A stretch of 64,000 nucleotides of DNA from Catenaria anguillulae PL171 (lineage: Eukaryota > Blastocladiomycota > Blastocladiomycetes > Blastocladiales > Catenariaceae), in contig MCFL01000009.1 of assembly GCA_002102555.1 (NCBI GenBank), forward strand, positions 434,001 to 498,000, read 5' to 3'. Of the stretch, positions 32,635 through 45,278 are shown one piece after another (within the stretch, counting starts at the first letter, position 1; each line of letters starts with the position of its first letter). The position numbers and the translations under genes are program-made. The notes beneath the pieces were generated by a model. It was given only the letters and a program-made list of their open reading frames with translations. It ran no database searches and was not told the origin of the DNA.

Positions 32635-34158
32635 CTACTCCAAATCCATTGGTTCGCCTTCATCCTCCTCATCCTCCCCACCCATCCCACCCATCCCACA
32701 GTCATCTTGGTCCCGCTCACCCTGGAACCACTCATTGACGGCGTATCGACCGGATGCAGTCCCCAGCCCAGCTGGCTGGCCACTTAAACGAGCCCTGACA
32801 TCCGCATCCCCTTGCGCCTCGGCAACCTGCTCGCGTTGCACGAGCACAATGGCGCCGGGACGGAAAGTTTGCATGACTTGCTCCATGATGGACTTGAAAA
32901 GGGCGACGTACGGCGCATCGTCCATACCTGCCTTGAGTGGCACGAAAGGTCCAAGTACACGAGAAAAACAAGTACTAACCCGAACCATCCGCCGCCCTTG
33001 CCTTCTTCTTACGACCCTTCCCGCCGCTTTCGCGGTTCATGGGAGCCCTGTCCACGTCCTTGCGGCGCGGTTCTGCGGTGCGAGCCTTCTTGCTCGACTT
33101 GTCGTTGTCGGCGCGCCCGGAGCTGGGCTTGCGCTTCGCGGCCAGGCGGGTTGCAGCGGCGGCTGCAACAACGTCGGTGAACGCCTGCGTCTTCCGCGAG
33201 ATAGCCAGGAGCTGGGCGGTCGACAAGGTCGAGATGCCCGTCATCGGCCATGGCGCACTGCACCAGGCGCATGATGTCGGCCGGGCAGTTGATGGCCCTG
33301 GCCACGGCATCACGGCGTGCACGCGTGAGCTCGCCGAGCGAGTGCGCGGAGTACGCGAGGGCGTGGCGGAGTGGACGCGTGGCGGCATCGAGGTCCAGGT
33401 CGGCGAACGACTGTGCCCGCGATAAGGTGTCGTAGGCGGCCGCCGCGTTTGCCAGCGTGCGGGCATGAGCCGCCGACGTGTTGTACAGCGCCTGGTCGGT
33501 GCCGCGGAGGTTGGCCCAGGCGCGAGGACGGCATACTTTGCCGAGTTGCTGTCGTCGCTGCTGGGCAGGCCTCCTGTCCCTGAGTGGATGCAATAGGTAG
33601 TGTACTTGTCAGATTCGGCTGCCGCGAGAGCAAACAATAAAAAATCCGTACCAGGGAAGAAGTCTTCAACCTGCCCATTGGAACGGAGGCGCGGGCCATG
33701 CTGATGGAAGCTGACAGTCATGACCCGATCCGACTGGGCAAAGGCGTCTTGGACCCCGTCGCCGTAGTGGACGTCAATGTCCACATATGATACAACACGC
33801 GGCCATGGCTCCTGAGCAGCTCCATAATGGCCAACACGATGTCATTGACATAGCAGAAGCCATATGCGCAGCCCTTCTTCGCGTGATGCAAGCCACCCGC
33901 CCAGTTGGTGGCAAAGTCGACGTTGCTGCTGTTGATGTGCCGCGCTGCCTCAATCGATTCCCCAGCGGCCATGCGGCTTAGCTGGTACATCCCGTCCCGC
34001 AGGTCGGCGATTGCCGTGCCCACAAACTTGCCAATCACATTGTAGGCCGTCAACTTCGTGCACGCATGGGTCTTGTGGTCCCTGACCTGCGACAAACCTA
34101 GATCTGGGGCCATGTGGCATGCCACAGAATCGACCGGAAGGAAGCGAATGCTGGGCAA
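32635..34158 (-). pseudogene. Class I histone deacetylase-like gene, frame-broken and interrupted
   Basis: HDAC motifs appear in order but in changing frames: [51 protein letters not shown], then after a shift near 33.80 kb [15 protein letters not shown] and [17 protein letters not shown] across a splice, and finally VPLKAGMDDAPYVALFKSIM with FRPGAIVL near 32.9 kb. Adding one base at about 33.80 kb (a GGCC run) restores the frame there. Between KYAV and VPLKAG lie about 560 unrelated bases (32975-33536). The expected DSLSGDRLG and GGGGYT motifs are missing, as is the normal N-terminus. The second His of DVHHGDG is Tyr. It is either a relic or a badly resolved gene; I would not assign activity. 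Confidence 0.65.
32975..33536 (-). other. Unknown coding-like insert within the HDAC-like gene
   Basis: Bounded by a possible donor GTATGC (33536) and a possible acceptor TTAG (32975), so it could be an unusually long intron of 562 nt or an insertion. It holds two overlapping coding-like stretches in different frames: [20 protein letters not shown] with [20 protein letters not shown], and [20 protein letters not shown] with a Lys-rich tail. I do not recognise either. Confidence 0.4.
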
Positions 34159-34159
34159 T

Positions 34160-35100
34160 TGCGATTTGGTTGGCGCTTTCGGGGTCTTCGCACCAGAACT
34201 AAGTTTTCTTTTCTTCGGTTCGCTCGGGCAGTCTCCACGCGCGGTGGCGGCATCGGCCTGGCCTTGCGCCGGGGCAGTTGACGGGGTTCCTGGCCATTGT
34301 CGTCGGCGACAACGAGCACATTGGCGACTTGATCGTTGCCACCCGAGTGCGAGTTGTTATGGCCAGATTGCTGCGTGTACCGGTTTGTGAAGCCGCCCTG
34401 CTGTGCCGGCGTGGTAGAATCCGCGGACACGGGCTTTGCATCAGCCGACTTTCCGGAAAACGATTTCGAGGTGGCAAAGTTGGTGTTGGTGTTTTGCATG
34501 GCGCGCGTTGAAGCCAATCAGGTCACCAATGAGGTGACGGTAGGAAGATGTCGGCAAATATTGGAACAACGGCGTGTGAAAGCCGCCCAAGAGAAGTGGG
34601 CGGATGCTGGTCTTGAAGTCATCGGCAGCTGCGAGCATTTGCGTTGTGATCTTTGCCCGCCCAGTTGGTTTCGAAGATGCCGAACATCAGATTCTTGATG
34701 ATTGGACACAGCCACAGGGGGTGTAAGTCGAGCGACTCGCCACGAGGCCTGAGAATCGACATATTTTCCGCAAAGGTCGAGAGGAAGTGGACAAGCGTCC
34801 AGAGGTCTTGTGGAACCACGTCGTGGGCTCCAAGTCGATCGGCGTGTAGGTACATATCGTTTCGGGCGCTCCAGCAAGTCGACCAGTGCGCGGTGAACCT
34901 CGCCCTCATCAAGGGAGGTAGAGAGGCGGGTGACGACTTGGACAACGTGGGCACGGACGACGTTGAAATATTCCGTGCCCATTGCCGAGATGGCGTGAAC
35001 GCGCTGTTTGCGATGCCCGCTGTGGTCGTGGAGGGGATCGAAATGTGTCCCCCACCAAGCGCGAGTTGACCGAGGCCGCATTAATATTGGCACAGCGAGC
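34160..35100 (-). other. Frame-disrupted coding-like block upstream of the HDAC-like gene
   Basis: Coding-like pieces follow one another in different minus-strand frames: EYFNVVRAHVVQVVTRLSTS with ALVDLLERPKRYV, then VVPQDLWTLVHFLSTFAENM with LCPIIKNLMFGIFETNWAG, then AAADDFKTSIRPLLLGGFHT with LFQYLPTSSYRHLIGDLI. They read as one protein if single-base shifts are allowed near 34.86 and 34.64 kb. The family is not recognised. A Gln/Asn-rich ORF (34098-34517) overlaps the 5' side of the HDAC-like gene. Confidence 0.35.
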
Positions 35101-35309
35101 AGCCGCTGCGGGTGTGGACATGAGTCCCGCAGCCCCGGTCATGTCTGCTGTTGGTCTTGAGGTCGTGGGACATAGGGACACTGGCGCAGATGAGGCACTT
35201 GAGGTACTGGAAAACTGGCGGTTTCCGGTGCTGGAGATGGACTGGCAGGTCCACGCCGCGGAGGCGCCCGTGGCGGCGACAGGTGAGCAGCAGCAGTCGT
35301 GACGGTGGT

Positions 35310-37562
35310 ATGTATGTATCAGCAGCAGTGAAGCCTTTTCCTGTCCTGATCCTTGCTCCTTGTTCCTTGTGGCCCGACGATCCAACTCGCTCAACACACG
35401 CCGATCTTTTCCACCTCGCTTCCGTCTTCCGTCTGCTCTGCTCCTCTCTTTCTCGCGCTTTCATCCTTCACATCCTTCACTCCCAGACTCTACATTCGGC
35501 TCCTCAGTGGTCTCTTCCTGCTCTTCTTTTCCAGCACCTCTCATGCATGCACAATGTAAAACCACTCAACCTTTCATATCAAACCATGAATGACCGCCAA
35601 TCACACACTGCCGCTCGCGCCACCACCGCTCAATTCACGCCCTGCCGCGTCTTCAGCGAGCAAATTGAATGGGTCCTCCACTGTCCTCTAACATGACTTA
35701 CTCCCCGCCAACTTGACCCACCCACAACGTACAACGTGGACACTCCATCGCCCACCAGGGCATGCCGCCCTTTACGCGCCTCGCCTTGTTCTTCATTGGC
35801 ATCATCCGCAACAGCTCGAAATCCTCAATTTGCGCACCGCGGTAACTTGTCACACGACACAGTCGACCAGAAAACCACGCTCACTCTCACACAACACAGT
35901 AAACCGGCAAACCGTGCTCACGAATCATTAGCCTCGCGGCGGCAGAGCCTTGGCTTCACCGCCTCGGAACGACTACCCACTTCTGCCTTTACTGTGACAT
36001 TCTTCATACCGCCAATTGCAATAGTTGATTATTCCAGTGCCATCATCATCTTGCCACGTTGTCAATGCCGCACTGACTGCCAACGATTTACTCTCCTCGC
36101 TGTTTCTCTTTCATTCGCACGCAATCCCCCCGATATGCCTTCAACGTGTGGCGAAACGCCAAATTCTTCTCTTGGTTGTCGATTGACGGCCCTCAACCTA
36201 CACTCTGCAGTGTTTGTCACATTCAATCCTCAGCACCCTGTCAACCACGACCAGTGTCCCCACTCTTGATACACGATGCTTTCCCGTTGCGGATGAATGT
36301 CCTCTTCGCACTTCTCATTGGATGCTTCACCAGCCGCACCGCATGCCATCCCAGAACAATATGGCCTTCGCATCCGCCGGGCTTCATTCCACAAGAGTTC
36401 AGGCGACTTGATTCGTGAATTCCCACCATTTCGCCCTCCCTTGTCCTCAGGCTTCGGCGGGAAACGATGCCGCTCATGCTGGGCTTCTGCGATTGGCCTC
36501 AGCCGTTAATCTTGCCGCTCCCCTTCTCGAGCCGTCTGCGGCTGGATCCAACTGGTACTGTTACAGCGATCAAAAACGATATTGGCAATGGTATTGTGAA
36601 TTAATGGAGCCCAGGCTCGTCCTTGATGCCTTGTCGCTCCGCCGAAAAACCACCGTTTCAGAATGGCGGTCTTCGTTGGTCGTCGAGCCAGCCAATTGAG
36701 GGAGACGCATCATATTTATGAAGCATCCCCCACATTCATGGTTGAGTCACGTTTGTTTGGCTCTCGCGCGATGTGTACAGCTGAGAGACGCTTAGAAAAA
36801 ACGGGAAATGAAGAAAACGTTCCAGTCGCTCAAGAATGAAATTGTCGGCACATTTCATTGCCACCGTCCGTTTTCGCCTCGCTGTTTGGAAGCGTGAGTT
36901 GTCCCAGCCGCTGCCAAATGAATGTGGCGTGCCACGTCTCACTCATTCAGATCAGAGAACCATCCCCAACACAACTCGGAATCACTCAGGATCAGAAAGG
37001 AAGATTAAGGTTTTGTGTACTATTATATAAGGGGAGCGGGACCCACACTCGGGTTCTGCTTCTCAGCTAGTGTATACTCGTTCCTATCGACCTTCGCTGT
37101 CACCCGTTTTCACCGTTTCGTGTCGTGTTCGCGAGTGTGGGATTACACAACAAGGTCAAATGACCAGACTGACGGACGGACAGGCAAGACCAGATGCGTT
37201 CAGTAACCCACTGGCAGAAGCCCAGCATATATCACACGTCAGCAAGGGAATTGAAGGCCTTTCTTCGAATCCTCTTTTGTCTCCCACTCAAGATTCGTAG
37301 ATGCATCACATATAATATGTACGCAATCGTCATCCTGCGCGATAAGTAATACTAGTAAACATAAACAAAATGAAAAGTTGCCCGCCCCTCTTCACCCTCT
37401 TCACTTCGCCAGACAAAGCAAGCAAGCAACAATACTCACGGTCGACATTCGTATGTATGTATGTATGACGCTTGATGAAGCAATAATCAATTCTGAAGCG
37501 ATTTGCACGCTCTGAAATTCTTTACAGATGGGCAGATCACTTGCATTACCAACACCCGCAGC
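35310..37562. other. Gene-poor region, pyrimidine-rich on the plus strand
   Basis: About 2.2 kb with lower GC than neighbouring genes and only short, poor ORFs. Long stretches are rich in C and T on the plus strand. A TATATAAG motif occurs at about 37023. It ends at the seven-helix gene and may hold a long leader or a regulatory region for it. No tRNA, rRNA or transposon features were recognised. Confidence 0.5.
37451..37467. repeat. (GTAT)n microsatellite
   Basis: Four GTAT units about 95 bases upstream of the seven-helix gene start. Confidence 0.85.
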
Positions 37563-38468
37563 ATGGCGGCGACCGGCATTAAATTCCTCAAGGGCCTCAA
37601 CTCTGCAACCGGCCTTGTTTCCTTCTCCACATTAATCGGCATGCTCATCCGTGGGAACTGTAAACCGTCGCGTTCATTCCAGAGCTATGTTCACATGATG
37701 GTGTATTTTGACTGCGCTGCATTTGTTGTTGCATTCACTGTGCAATTTGCCGAAGATTCCCTCAGTCGATGTGCTTCCGAAGCCTTCTGGCTTGTTGCAT
37801 CTTTCTTCTGGTCCGCTAAGGACGCCTTCAAGTATGGCTACTTGGCCTTTCGGTGCATTCGAATCATGGGCTTCAAAAGCAACATTTGGAATTGGGCAAT
37901 TCATGGAGCGTTCACATCAAGCTTGGTCCTCTATTGGCTTTACATGGCACTTTCCTTCAATTTCTCCGGCACATGTGCAGATGTGAGCAATGGCAATGTC
38001 AACTTCAACTGGCCCGTCCTCCTCTTGTACGGCTGGTGGTTGACGATGGACTTGGTCATGGCCGTCGGAATGCTCTGCAGCCTGAACAGAATGTCCAAAG
38101 AGGCCAAAGAGAATCGCGAGTCGCTCGGGAAGAAAGACCAGCATAGCCCTGTCATTGCTCAAGAACGCATTCGTCTCATCATCAACGCCATCGTCATGGT
38201 CATTTTGAACCTTGTGTCAATCCTCAACGTTACCAAGACCATCAACGTCTCGGCCAATGCCATCGCCTTCGTGTACCTACAGCATTGGATTGCTCTCAGC
38301 TCGAATCCGTCAAGCACGTTGAACATGAAGGGGAAAAATCGAACAAGTTCGAGTTTGGGTAGTGCGTCTACAACCACTGGTGGAACTGCTTCCGGCAAAA
38401 GTCGCGCAAAACAACAGTTGGGAATGTTGGCTGCAGCTCATGGCGCCAACGAGATGGCTGAGAAGTAG
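37563..38468 (+). CDS. Seven-helix membrane protein of unknown family, 301 aa
   Basis: I start at 37563 (MAATGIKFLKGLNSATGLVS); the frame is open 20 codons further upstream. Hydrophobic segments occur at about residues 15-32, 43-63, 75-98, 115-136, 152-174, 205-224 and 235-251 (for example HMMVYFDCAAFVVAFTVQF, WPVLLLYGWWLTMDLVMAVG, IINAIVMVILNLVSIL). A Ser/Thr-rich cytoplasmic-type tail follows. The topology suits a 7TM receptor or a small transporter, but I see no DRY or NPxxY motif, so no class can be named. It stands alone between two gene-poor regions. Confidence 0.7.
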   Translation: MAATGIKFLKGLNSATGLVSFSTLIGMLIRGNCKPSRSFQSYVHMMVYFDCAAFVVAFTVQFAEDSLSRCASEAFWLVASFFWSAKDAFKYGYLAFRCIRIMGFKSNIWNWAIHGAFTSSLVLYWLYMALSFNFSGTCADVSNGNVNFNWPVLLLYGWWLTMDLVMAVGMLCSLNRMSKEAKENRESLGKKDQHSPVIAQERIRLIINAIVMVILNLVSILNVTKTINVSANAIAFVYLQHWIALSSNPSSTLNMKGKNRTSSSLGSASTTTGGTASGKSRAKQQLGMLAAAHGANEMAEK

Positions 38469-40210
38469 CACGTTATCCATTTCGGGGGAAGAGTTCTTTA
38501 TCAGCTTGAACGTACACTCGGGGATTCCACTCATGGACGTCGTGGTGTGTTTCCTTGGCGGATGTTGAACGGATACGTGCGCATGCTGCGCAACGCCATA
38601 TGGTCGTCTCTTTCAGTCAAACGTCAGCGCGCATGGGAAATACATAGAAGATATATATTACATGATCCCTGCTGTACTTAAGTGATAGTGCGTGCCACCC
38701 AGCTATGATCAAGGCACTCGCCCTTTTGCGTGCATGTCAGCGCTCGCTCTGAGATACTAGTATACGTACATCTCGCTCTGAGATACTGGTCCATACATCT
38801 CGCTCTGCCTGGCCAGTGCTCGCTGCATTCATCAATGCATTCAGCAGCTGACACCGCCGCACCACACATTCTTTCTCGTTTTTTTGCTCAAGAGCGGGAA
38901 GTTCTTTCAGGCCAAGTCAAGGCTGTCGCGTGCGAAGAGGTTTCGGCGCACAAGACCTACCACTTTGCTGCCTTTCTTGGATTTCTTTCATGGGAGGCTC
39001 ATGTCCATCATCTTTCTATTTCTTTTTCCTGTCGCTGGACTCAACCTACAGATTGACGATGGGTCATGTCGCTTCTTTGGTGTCTACATCCGATTCGGAT
39101 CCATTTTCAAGTAAGTGCAGTGGGAATCATTCCCCGGGCCCATTCAATGATGTGACGGTGAATATTCATTACATCCCAAGTTTTCGCTTTTCCTGTTGGT
39201 TTCAGCCAACGTCTGGTCTGCATATTCACACATACACCAACGCACAACATGAGAAAGGAATACTACGCGGAACAGTCAGACAGTCGTGAGTGCCGGCCAT
39301 GCGCAGACTCTGCATACCCTGACGTAAAGATCAATAACCTCAGCTGCTTCCACATCGAAACTGCTCCACCAACGAGCGTCAGGCAATTGCGCGCCGTTCT
39401 CTTTTTCTCGCCACGCCGCCTTGAGCCCGAGTTGCCGACATGACTCACCTTCCCAGATTGGTGGCCACGTAGTCTGTATGTTGCGTCTTTTGTGGCCTTG
39501 GTGAAGTGAAGTAATTCTTGGCTAACTCAATGAATCGACAACTCGCGCACTGGTAGAGGCGTCATCATTGAAAGTGAATATGCGTGCATAACTCTCACTG
39601 TACATGAGCTGCGTTTGCGCTGGCCATTGTGCAGCCTCTGACAAGGAAGATGACCTGTATGTGGTGACAAGAAACGGCTGAAAAAGCAGTCGTAACGGCG
39701 ACCGAGATGGACCAAGAGGTCTTGGCTAGGCCGGCATGCCGATAGAGTGAATGCCGGCTACATAGCAGTCGGTCAAGGTCGATCAGGCTACCGGCTGCGG
39801 CCCAACACATCTGCTGCGGCATGAATCTAACGAGGGGGTTGTGCGCTCTTTGGTGGCTGCCGTGAAGTTTTCAATTGAATCCCGTTGAAGCCGATGTGGC
39901 GGGGAGAAATGGAGAGGTTAATATGTACTAGGGGTACTAACTTGTCTCTGTAAATACGGTGGTACAAAGCAAAGGACAGTATACTGGTAGTTTGGTAGAC
40001 AAGGCAGGGTGGGAGCTTGCGGCAGAGAGCGTGAGGCAGAAAGCAACAGGACACCAAAATAAAGAAAGGGCAGAAATTGCACAATCCATACAATGAAGAT
40101 GGGAAAGTCATGGCAACAAAACAAATCAACAAACACATGAGCATACAATCGATACCAAGGAGGGAGGAGCCTTGACTCGACGCACGGCCGACTGGTGCGG
40201 ACACGTCAAC
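38469..40210. other. Gene-poor region
   Basis: About 1.7 kb between the seven-helix gene and the 3' end of UBC4. No convincing ORF on either strand. It contains a short interspersed repeat at 38743-38807. Confidence 0.5.
38743..38807. repeat. Three spaced copies of CTCGCTCTG(AGATACT)
   Basis: CTCGCTCTGAGATACT occurs at 38743 and 38772, and the shorter CTCGCTCTG at 38799, at a spacing of about 27-29 bases. Confidence 0.8.
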
Positions 40211-40902
<692 letters not shown>

Positions 40903-41445
40903 GGTGAATGTTGAGAAATCGGTTTTGGTTGTGCAACGAAGTGAACGAAGTTGTTCTGCAAATGGGGACAACATAAAGTGGTCAGGTTCTCTGGTTCCAG
41001 TTGAGTTGTTGACGAGGTGCGGCGAGACGAGACAGTAAGGGAGGACTGTCGGCAGGGGAGGTGCGTGCAGTCGAAAGGCGAAGGCAGACACCCGAGGATC
41101 AAGTGTCGAGGGTGAAGGAAGCGAATGCGTTGGGTTGCCGAGACTTTGCTAAGCGCAGGGATCCATACCAGACTGTACAATGACGATTCAATACATATCC
41201 TGAATGACTACCTCTCCTGATTGTTGATTTCCAGCCTGTTGTTGGACAGCATCAGTACAGACCGATCGGCGGCTTCTCGATCTCTGATTGGCTGGTTGGG
41301 GACCCACTTGACGGGCTGCACGTGCTTGATTGCTGGACGCGTTCTGTTCGCTTCCTTTGTTTCCTCTTCTCTTCCTTTTCCAGCCTTCTCCAGTATCATG
41401 CGGACAAGATCATCAATGCATATCACAAATGAACCAAGAGCAACC
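40903..41445. promoter_or_regulatory. Bidirectional upstream region of UBC4 and F-box-like copy 2
   Basis: About 540 bases between two divergent genes. The left part would be the UBC4 promoter and leader. No distinctive motif is recognised. Confidence 0.35.
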
Positions 41446-44064
41446 ATGATGACCACCACCAACGACCAGCCACCATTGACTTTGACGTCGCTGCCCTCGG
41501 ACGCCCTCGACCCGTGCCTCTCGCGATACCTGTCGCCGGCCGACTTGACGCAACTCGCTCTCACCTGCCGCGCCGCCCGCGACCTAGCCATTCCACACTT
41601 GTACCGGCACCTCATCCTGCCAAACCTTCCCGCCCTGCCTCGCCTCCACGCTACGCTCTCGACGCGTCCCGACCTCGCCCGCCATGTCGTCACCATCACG
41701 GCTGGCGCGCCCATGATGATGGATCTCGCGCAATTCGACTTTCGCCAGCTCCTCAATCTCAAGAAACTGGTGCCCGGATCCATGGTCCCAACACTCAAGG
41801 GCATGGCCATGTACGGCCGCTCGCTGCTCGAATGCCTGCCCATGGGCTGGCTCGCGCTCCTCGCGGCGCGTGCCCAAACCTCGCGGGGGTGGACGTGGCG
41901 CTTGGCATCGAGGGGCTCTTCATGTCGCTTGGGTTCTTGGACTTGGCCAACGTGTTGCGCAAGCGGCAGGCCTGGATCAAGGGGTCGCGCGTGTACCCCT
42001 TGTCGGCCGTCATGGCGTACGATCCGTTGCTGCGCAACGCAAATGGCCATGCCGAAAAGACGCCCTATTTCGTCACATTCATTGACTTCAAACGAAAAAT
42101 CATGGACGTCACCAACGAACAGCCGCTTCCCATGTTGTCGGCGCTCATAGTGTACCCGTGGTTTGAGGTGATTGGAACCAAAGACAAGAACCAGCAAGCC
42201 GAGTGGCGGATTCGCAACGCCGTCATTGCGCAGCAGGGCGGCGATGACCGGCCGCAGAACGACGCGTGGTTTGCAAGGGGTAAAGAGGTCGAGGTGCTTG
42301 AAAAATCGGGCATTCGGATGCACGAGGACCACGTGTATGATCTTTGTGCAGCGCCTTCGCCTTCGTCGTCAGCCACAACTACCGCCGCTTCGCCTGTGAC
42401 CGCATCGCCCAAGTCCAAGCGCAACCCACGCATGGGCGCCAGCAAATCATCGAAAGCATCAGCGTCACCCTCGTCCAAATTCGCTTCTACCTCACCGCCA
42501 GTCAAAACACCAGGACTCACGGGCTCCGTTTCCGCCTTCATGGCCACCGCCGCGGCCTTTTCCACCATCCGCTCCAATCCGCTGTACCCAGAATCCAGAG
42601 TGACCCGCATCCAGCTGGGCGGCGAGGCAGCATGGATCCAGCGCGGCATCACCAATCCAATGTCCAAGCTACGCGCCCTGGAAAAGTACTCGACCAACAT
42701 GCTCGCGGCCTTTACCAAAGTGCTCTCCACGCCTTGGACCACGATTCGGCACCTCGAGTTTACCGAATCGTACTTTTTGGGCATCTTGTCCCACAGCCAG
42801 AGCGCCAGTTGATTGAATTGCTGGCCGACAAGTTGCCCAATCTCGACTCGCTTGTCTTCATGTACATGCAAACAAGCATTCGACATGTGCTCGGTGTGCT
42901 GGACCCGCTTCTGCGCAGGGTCCCAACCAAGGGGCGTGCGCTGCGGGAGTTGCACTTGATGGCATCAGACGGGCGTGGTGGCGACGGCAAGTGCTGGATG
43001 TGGCCAAAGGACAAGACGCCGTTGGATCCGCTCAAATCCGACGGCAAGATGCACCTCAAGCGATTGCTCGTGCACGACGGCAACAAGTCAAACCGATGGG
43101 ACAATCAAATCCTGATTCACCCAGGCATGTTGCACGGGCTGTCGTACTTGTCACTGACCCAGTGCTCCATGCACGTTGTGACGCCCATGCCCACCTCGCA
43201 ATTTGCGCAATCGTTTCCGCCCGTCAATGGCGACGCGCGCCTGCCCACCATTCACATCCGGCACGTGTCGTTGGCCAACCTGACCTCACTCACGCTCGAC
43301 GCCGCAAAGCTTTACTCGTCATTCACGCCGTCGGCCGCGTCGCAATGGGGCGCCGTGCCCTACATGCTTCCGCGCGCACGTAACCTGCAATACTTGGCGC
43401 TCATCAACATGGAACTCATGCCCGTGCCTGCCGCCCCAAAATTCACACCAGACCACCTGCTTGCCATCCTGCGCAAGTACCCCGTGCTCAAACAGCTCGT
43501 TGTGCGTGCTGCACCGTTCACCAGGGCGCATTTCGAGTACCTTGCACGTGTGCTGTTCCACCCGCCTCCCGAACTGTCGCCGCTACCCAAGGGTTCCAGC
43601 GCTTGCTCGTGTTTACGCAAGAGGGCCAGGTGCCCGGGCTGTACGTTGGCGGCCCGGCCGTGTATCCACTCATCTCGGCGTTTCCCGTGCCGGGACCCGT
43701 CAGGGGCAAGCCGTACACGCCACGGGCGTCGCAGCTCGAGATCGATGCCGACACGGATCTGGCCGGGTATCCCGAGGGTACGGTGGCCGGGTTTGGTGAC
43801 GCATGCTTGTGGTGCGCGTGCTTTAGCGAAAGCATGCCGTTTCAGATTGGTAAGGGCGGGTCCGGGATGGGTGCGGGGTCGTTGGAGGCAAAGGCGTGGA
43901 TGAGTATGATGAATCCAGGTAAAGTCGTGTGCAACAAGTGTGCCACGGATGAGGTCGAGTGGGTTGGTGGAAAGGGAGAAAAGGGGTGGAGGAGGGTCAG
44001 GTTGGTCGAGGTGTTGGATGAGATGCCGTTTTTGGGCATTGAGACGTGGGGGTTGCTAATGTGA
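41446..44064 (+). CDS. F-box-like/leucine-rich protein with C-terminal Cys cluster, copy 2 (three frameshifts)
   Basis: Same order of parts as the gene at 4.4-7.1 kb: F-box-like LTSLPSDALDPCLSRYL, LTCRAARDLAIPHLYRHLI, CPNLAGVDVALGI, FLDLANVLRKRQAW, leucine-rich LPNLDSLVFMYM, MLHGLSYLSLTQCSMHVV and LTSLTLDAAKLY. The C-terminal Cys cluster is CLWCAC and CNKC. The frame changes three times, at about 41863-41868, 42785-42793 and 43585-43588; each is cured by adding one base, and the third lies in a CCC run. No introns are needed. It is either a recently broken copy or an intact gene with consensus errors. The start at 41446 follows AACC; 41398 is an in-frame alternative. Confidence 0.7.
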
Positions 44065-44217
44065 TGGTGTGAAACGAGTGGCTGTCTTGTAATTGCGAAT
44101 GTTCTTGTCAAAATATTGTATGGTCCATTTGCACAGCAACAAACATGTTATAGGGGCACATCATCGAGGCACACATGCACTCTTCCATCTTTTCCAGGTA
44201 AGTGCATAAGACGGGGT

Positions 44218-45145
44218 TCACTTTTTGCGCAGCACCGAGATCATGGCCTCCTTTACTCCCTCGACCAATCCGCGCAGCTCAAGCTTTGCGCCAGCTCAAG
44301 CACCTCGTTCCAATCCATGAGCACATACGCCGTCGTGTCCACGGTAACTTTAGGCGGCTCTTGGCTCTCCGAGTCACCATGAACAGCTGGGACAGACAGG
44401 ATCGTGCTTGTGGTTGGGAGCCATCCAAAGTACATGTGCGCCAGGCACGGCAACACCGATTTGATGGACCACAACTCCAACTTGACATGGAACATGGGAA
44501 CCCTGGGAGGTCCACCATCTTCGTCTTGGGAAGGCGCGTTTTCCGTTTCGGTGGGTGAATTCCATTCGGGACGCTTGAACGCTGTGCCAAAAAAGTTGGG
44601 TGAAGCATGTGCGAGAATGGCCCGTGACGCATGCAGCGTGGTGTTGTCGGCAAGCTCGAGCAGGCAATCACATAAATGAGGCACGTTGATTGTGCCGTGA
44701 AAGAGTGACATGGTGGAGCAGCTTGTAGTCGGCGTCGGGCAAGGTGTGGCTTTCGAAACGGTGGAAATGGTGACGATGAGCTGCTCGACGACCAGCTTGG
44801 CGTCGGGATAGTTGCCTGGGATCTCAAATGCCACTGATACCACGGACCCGCGGGTGCATAGCGCGGCCGGCAGCACTTTGGTGACTGCACCCATGGTCAC
44901 AGGTTTCGAGCCTGGAAATCCACTACCGCGACTTGTCACGGTCATTCGGTTCGAGTAAACCTTGGCGTCCAGCTGGAAGGTGACAGAAAGGCCTTTCGCA
45001 CTCCCGCCATCCAGTATGGCCATGCATGCATCAACGTGGGACTTGCCCATGGCGCTGGACCGAATCTGGAAGGCTAGGTTGCCCAATTCGCTCTTGATGC
45101 GGCCGAGGGAAACATTGATCGTCTCGGCGGGGTGCTGTTCTCCAT
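44218..45145 (-). CDS. BTB/POZ-domain protein, copy 2 (apparent frameshifts at both ends)
   Basis: The main frame carries VSLGRIKSELGNLAFQIRSS and a BTB core (VPHLCDCLLELADNTTLHAS, RAILAHASPNFFGTAFKRPE), parallel to the gene at 7.5-8.4 kb. The C-terminus LELAQS continues as LELRGLVEGVKEAMISVLRK in the next frame, ending at 44218, if one base is added near 44283-44286. That tail aligns with the end of copy 1. At the N-terminus MENSTP at 45145 joins the main frame with one base added in the GGGG run near 45130; the frame is also open upstream to an ATG at 45278. It is convergent with F-box-like copy 2, whereas copy 1 is co-directional with its partner. Confidence 0.7.
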
Positions 45146-45278
45146 TTGATGAGGACAAGTAATACTGTTTGGGAGAAGCTGTGAATGAGGTCCTTCGGCA
45201 GATGGACGCGGCGATTGGTGGGCAGGACGGACCTGAGCAGCAGTCGCCATCGTGATGACAAGGGATGGTAGTTCGCAT

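Noticed and set aside
41208-42332. 374-codon minus-strand ORF opposite F-box-like copy 2
   Set aside because: The plus strand carries the family motifs; the minus-strand reading has no family counterpart at copy 1.
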